A stretch of 64,000 bases of DNA, taken from an uncultured bacterium. GTDB taxonomy: Bacteria; Bacteroidota; Rhodothermia; Rhodothermales; UBA10348. The DNA lies in assembly GCA_943788505.1 (NCBI GenBank), contig CALSQR010000001.1, positions 1,240,001-1,304,000 of the forward strand, written 5' to 3'. Made by a program: the position numbers and the translations under genes. The notes beneath the pieces are model-generated. The model did not search any database. It had not been told where the DNA came from and saw only the letters and a list, made by a program, of their open reading frames with translations. Below are positions 63,543 through 64,000 of this stretch, one piece after another. Within the stretch, counting starts at the first letter, position 1. Each line of letters opens with the position of its first letter.

Positions 63543-63571
63543 CAATGAGTCCTCTGAGTTAGGACTCATTG
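63543..63571. promoter_or_regulatory. 11-base-pair inverted repeat upstream of proline dehydrogenase
   Basis: CAATGAGTCCT at 63543-63553 pairs perfectly with AGGACTCATTG at 63561-63571, leaving a loop of seven (CTGAGTT). It ends 31 bases before the proline dehydrogenase ATG. No U-run follows, so it is more likely an operator or a leader hairpin than a terminator. Confidence 0.6.
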
Positions 63572-63602
63572 CGCTCGTGGTTTCCCATCAGCCATTGCAA
63601 GC

Positions 63603-64000
63603 ATGAAGCTTCCGTTTTTCCTGGCCCGCAAATTTGTGGCTGCAGAAGCACTCGAAGAGACGCTGCCTGTAGCCGAGGCGCTCAAGGCGAAAGGCCTTTT
63701 CACCACATTGGACCTGCTGGGAGAGTATCTCTCTGACAGAAATAAGGTGATCAAAGCAAAGGATGAGTATATCAAGCTTATCCGTTCTATCGATGCTGCT
63801 TCAGGCAATATCGACCAGAACATTTCTATTAAGTTGTCGATGCTTGGACAGAAAATCGACGAGTCGTTGTGCATGGACAATCTGCATCAACTTCTGACGG
63901 TTGCACAGGAAACGAATACCTTTGTCCGTTTGGATATGGAAGGAACGGATGTCACAGACTCAACCATATCCATCTTCGAAAAGGTTCATTCAGACTACCC
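63603..64000 (+). CDS. Proline dehydrogenase (partial)
   Basis: The frame starts at ATG 63603 (MKLPFFLARKFVAAEALEETLPVAEALKAKGL) and runs off the right edge. The visible 132 residues include LDLLGEYLSDRNKVIKAKDEYIKLIRSI, NISIKLSMLGQKID and TFVRLDMEGTDVTDSTISIFEKVHSDY, which match the single-domain proline dehydrogenases of Bacteroidota, Firmicutes and Deinococcus rather than the large PutA. These FAD enzymes oxidise proline to pyrroline-5-carboxylate at the membrane. It is probably regulated through the inverted repeat upstream. Confidence 0.9.
   Translation, partial: MKLPFFLARKFVAAEALEETLPVAEALKAKGLFTTLDLLGEYLSDRNKVIKAKDEYIKLIRSIDAASGNIDQNISIKLSMLGQKIDESLCMDNLHQLLTVAQETNTFVRLDMEGTDVTDSTISIFEKVHSDY

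Overview
The window most likely comes from a marine bacterium of the Rhodothermia (Rhodothermales or relatives, Bacteroidota in the wide sense). This placement is inferred from gene content, not from a marker search. The supporting signs are an Alternative Complex III cluster of the Rhodothermus type, several proteins with type IX secretion (T9SS) C-terminal sorting domains (YPNPFNPST-like), a PorV/PorQ-family protein, a TM2 protein next to a DUF2752 protein, and TonB-dependent uptake without an obvious SusC/SusD pair. Coding density is high. I saw no rRNA, tRNA, CRISPR array or insertion sequence.

Layout. 1-5.7 kb (minus): actA-actB-actC-actD of Alternative Complex III, with actD running off the left edge. 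5.8-7.2 kb: a MATE exporter. 7.3-15.3 kb (plus): a surface-glycan block (a GT2 fused to a degenerate sugar-transferase module, accA, an intact polyprenyl-phosphate sugar transferase), an ABC-F ATPase whose start codon is abnormal, and a secreted FG-GAP-like protein. 15.3-16.3 kb (minus): msrA and msrB. 16.6-21.4 kb: two related T9SS-exported HExxH metalloproteases flanking a small lipoprotein. 21.4-23.4 kb (minus): a TM2 domain joined in frame to a sugar dehydrogenase lipoprotein, and a DUF2752 protein. 23.5-31 kb: fdxA, a large M36 fungalysin-like protease, metK, acpP and fabF.

31-50 kb (minus) is the accessory core. A tight operon encodes a TonB-dependent receptor, a 1156-residue exported protein, a PorV/PorQ protein and a parvulin-type lipoprotein. 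Upstream are a CBM9-like T9SS protein, a cytoplasmic GH3 glucosidase, a sodium:sugar symporter, an exported GH3 glucosidase and a LacI-family regulator. The same near-palindrome, TGAAAAGGTTTTCAG, lies in front of the regulator and in front of the CBM9-like gene, and a close variant overlaps the start of the exported GH3, so the locus looks like one LacI regulon. With the GH16 enzyme at 57.6 kb it reads as a beta-glucan (laminarin-like) utilisation system: outer cleavage, capture, periplasmic trimming, sodium-driven import and cytoplasmic hydrolysis.

49.9-60.2 kb holds an unusual group: an SGNH hydrolase, a TPR lipoprotein, a CRTAC1-type (FG-GAP/ASPIC-UnbV) lipoprotein, a membrane-anchored five-heme cytochrome c with a TPR tail, the GH16 enzyme and a T9SS-exported glucose/sorbosone-dehydrogenase-like protein. 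I regard this group and the TonB/T9SS/PorV operon as the best candidates for undescribed systems. 60.4-64 kb: an alpha/beta hydrolase, a cupin, a DUF721 (DciA-like) protein, a trans-sulfuration PLP enzyme and the start of proline dehydrogenase, preceded by a strong inverted repeat.
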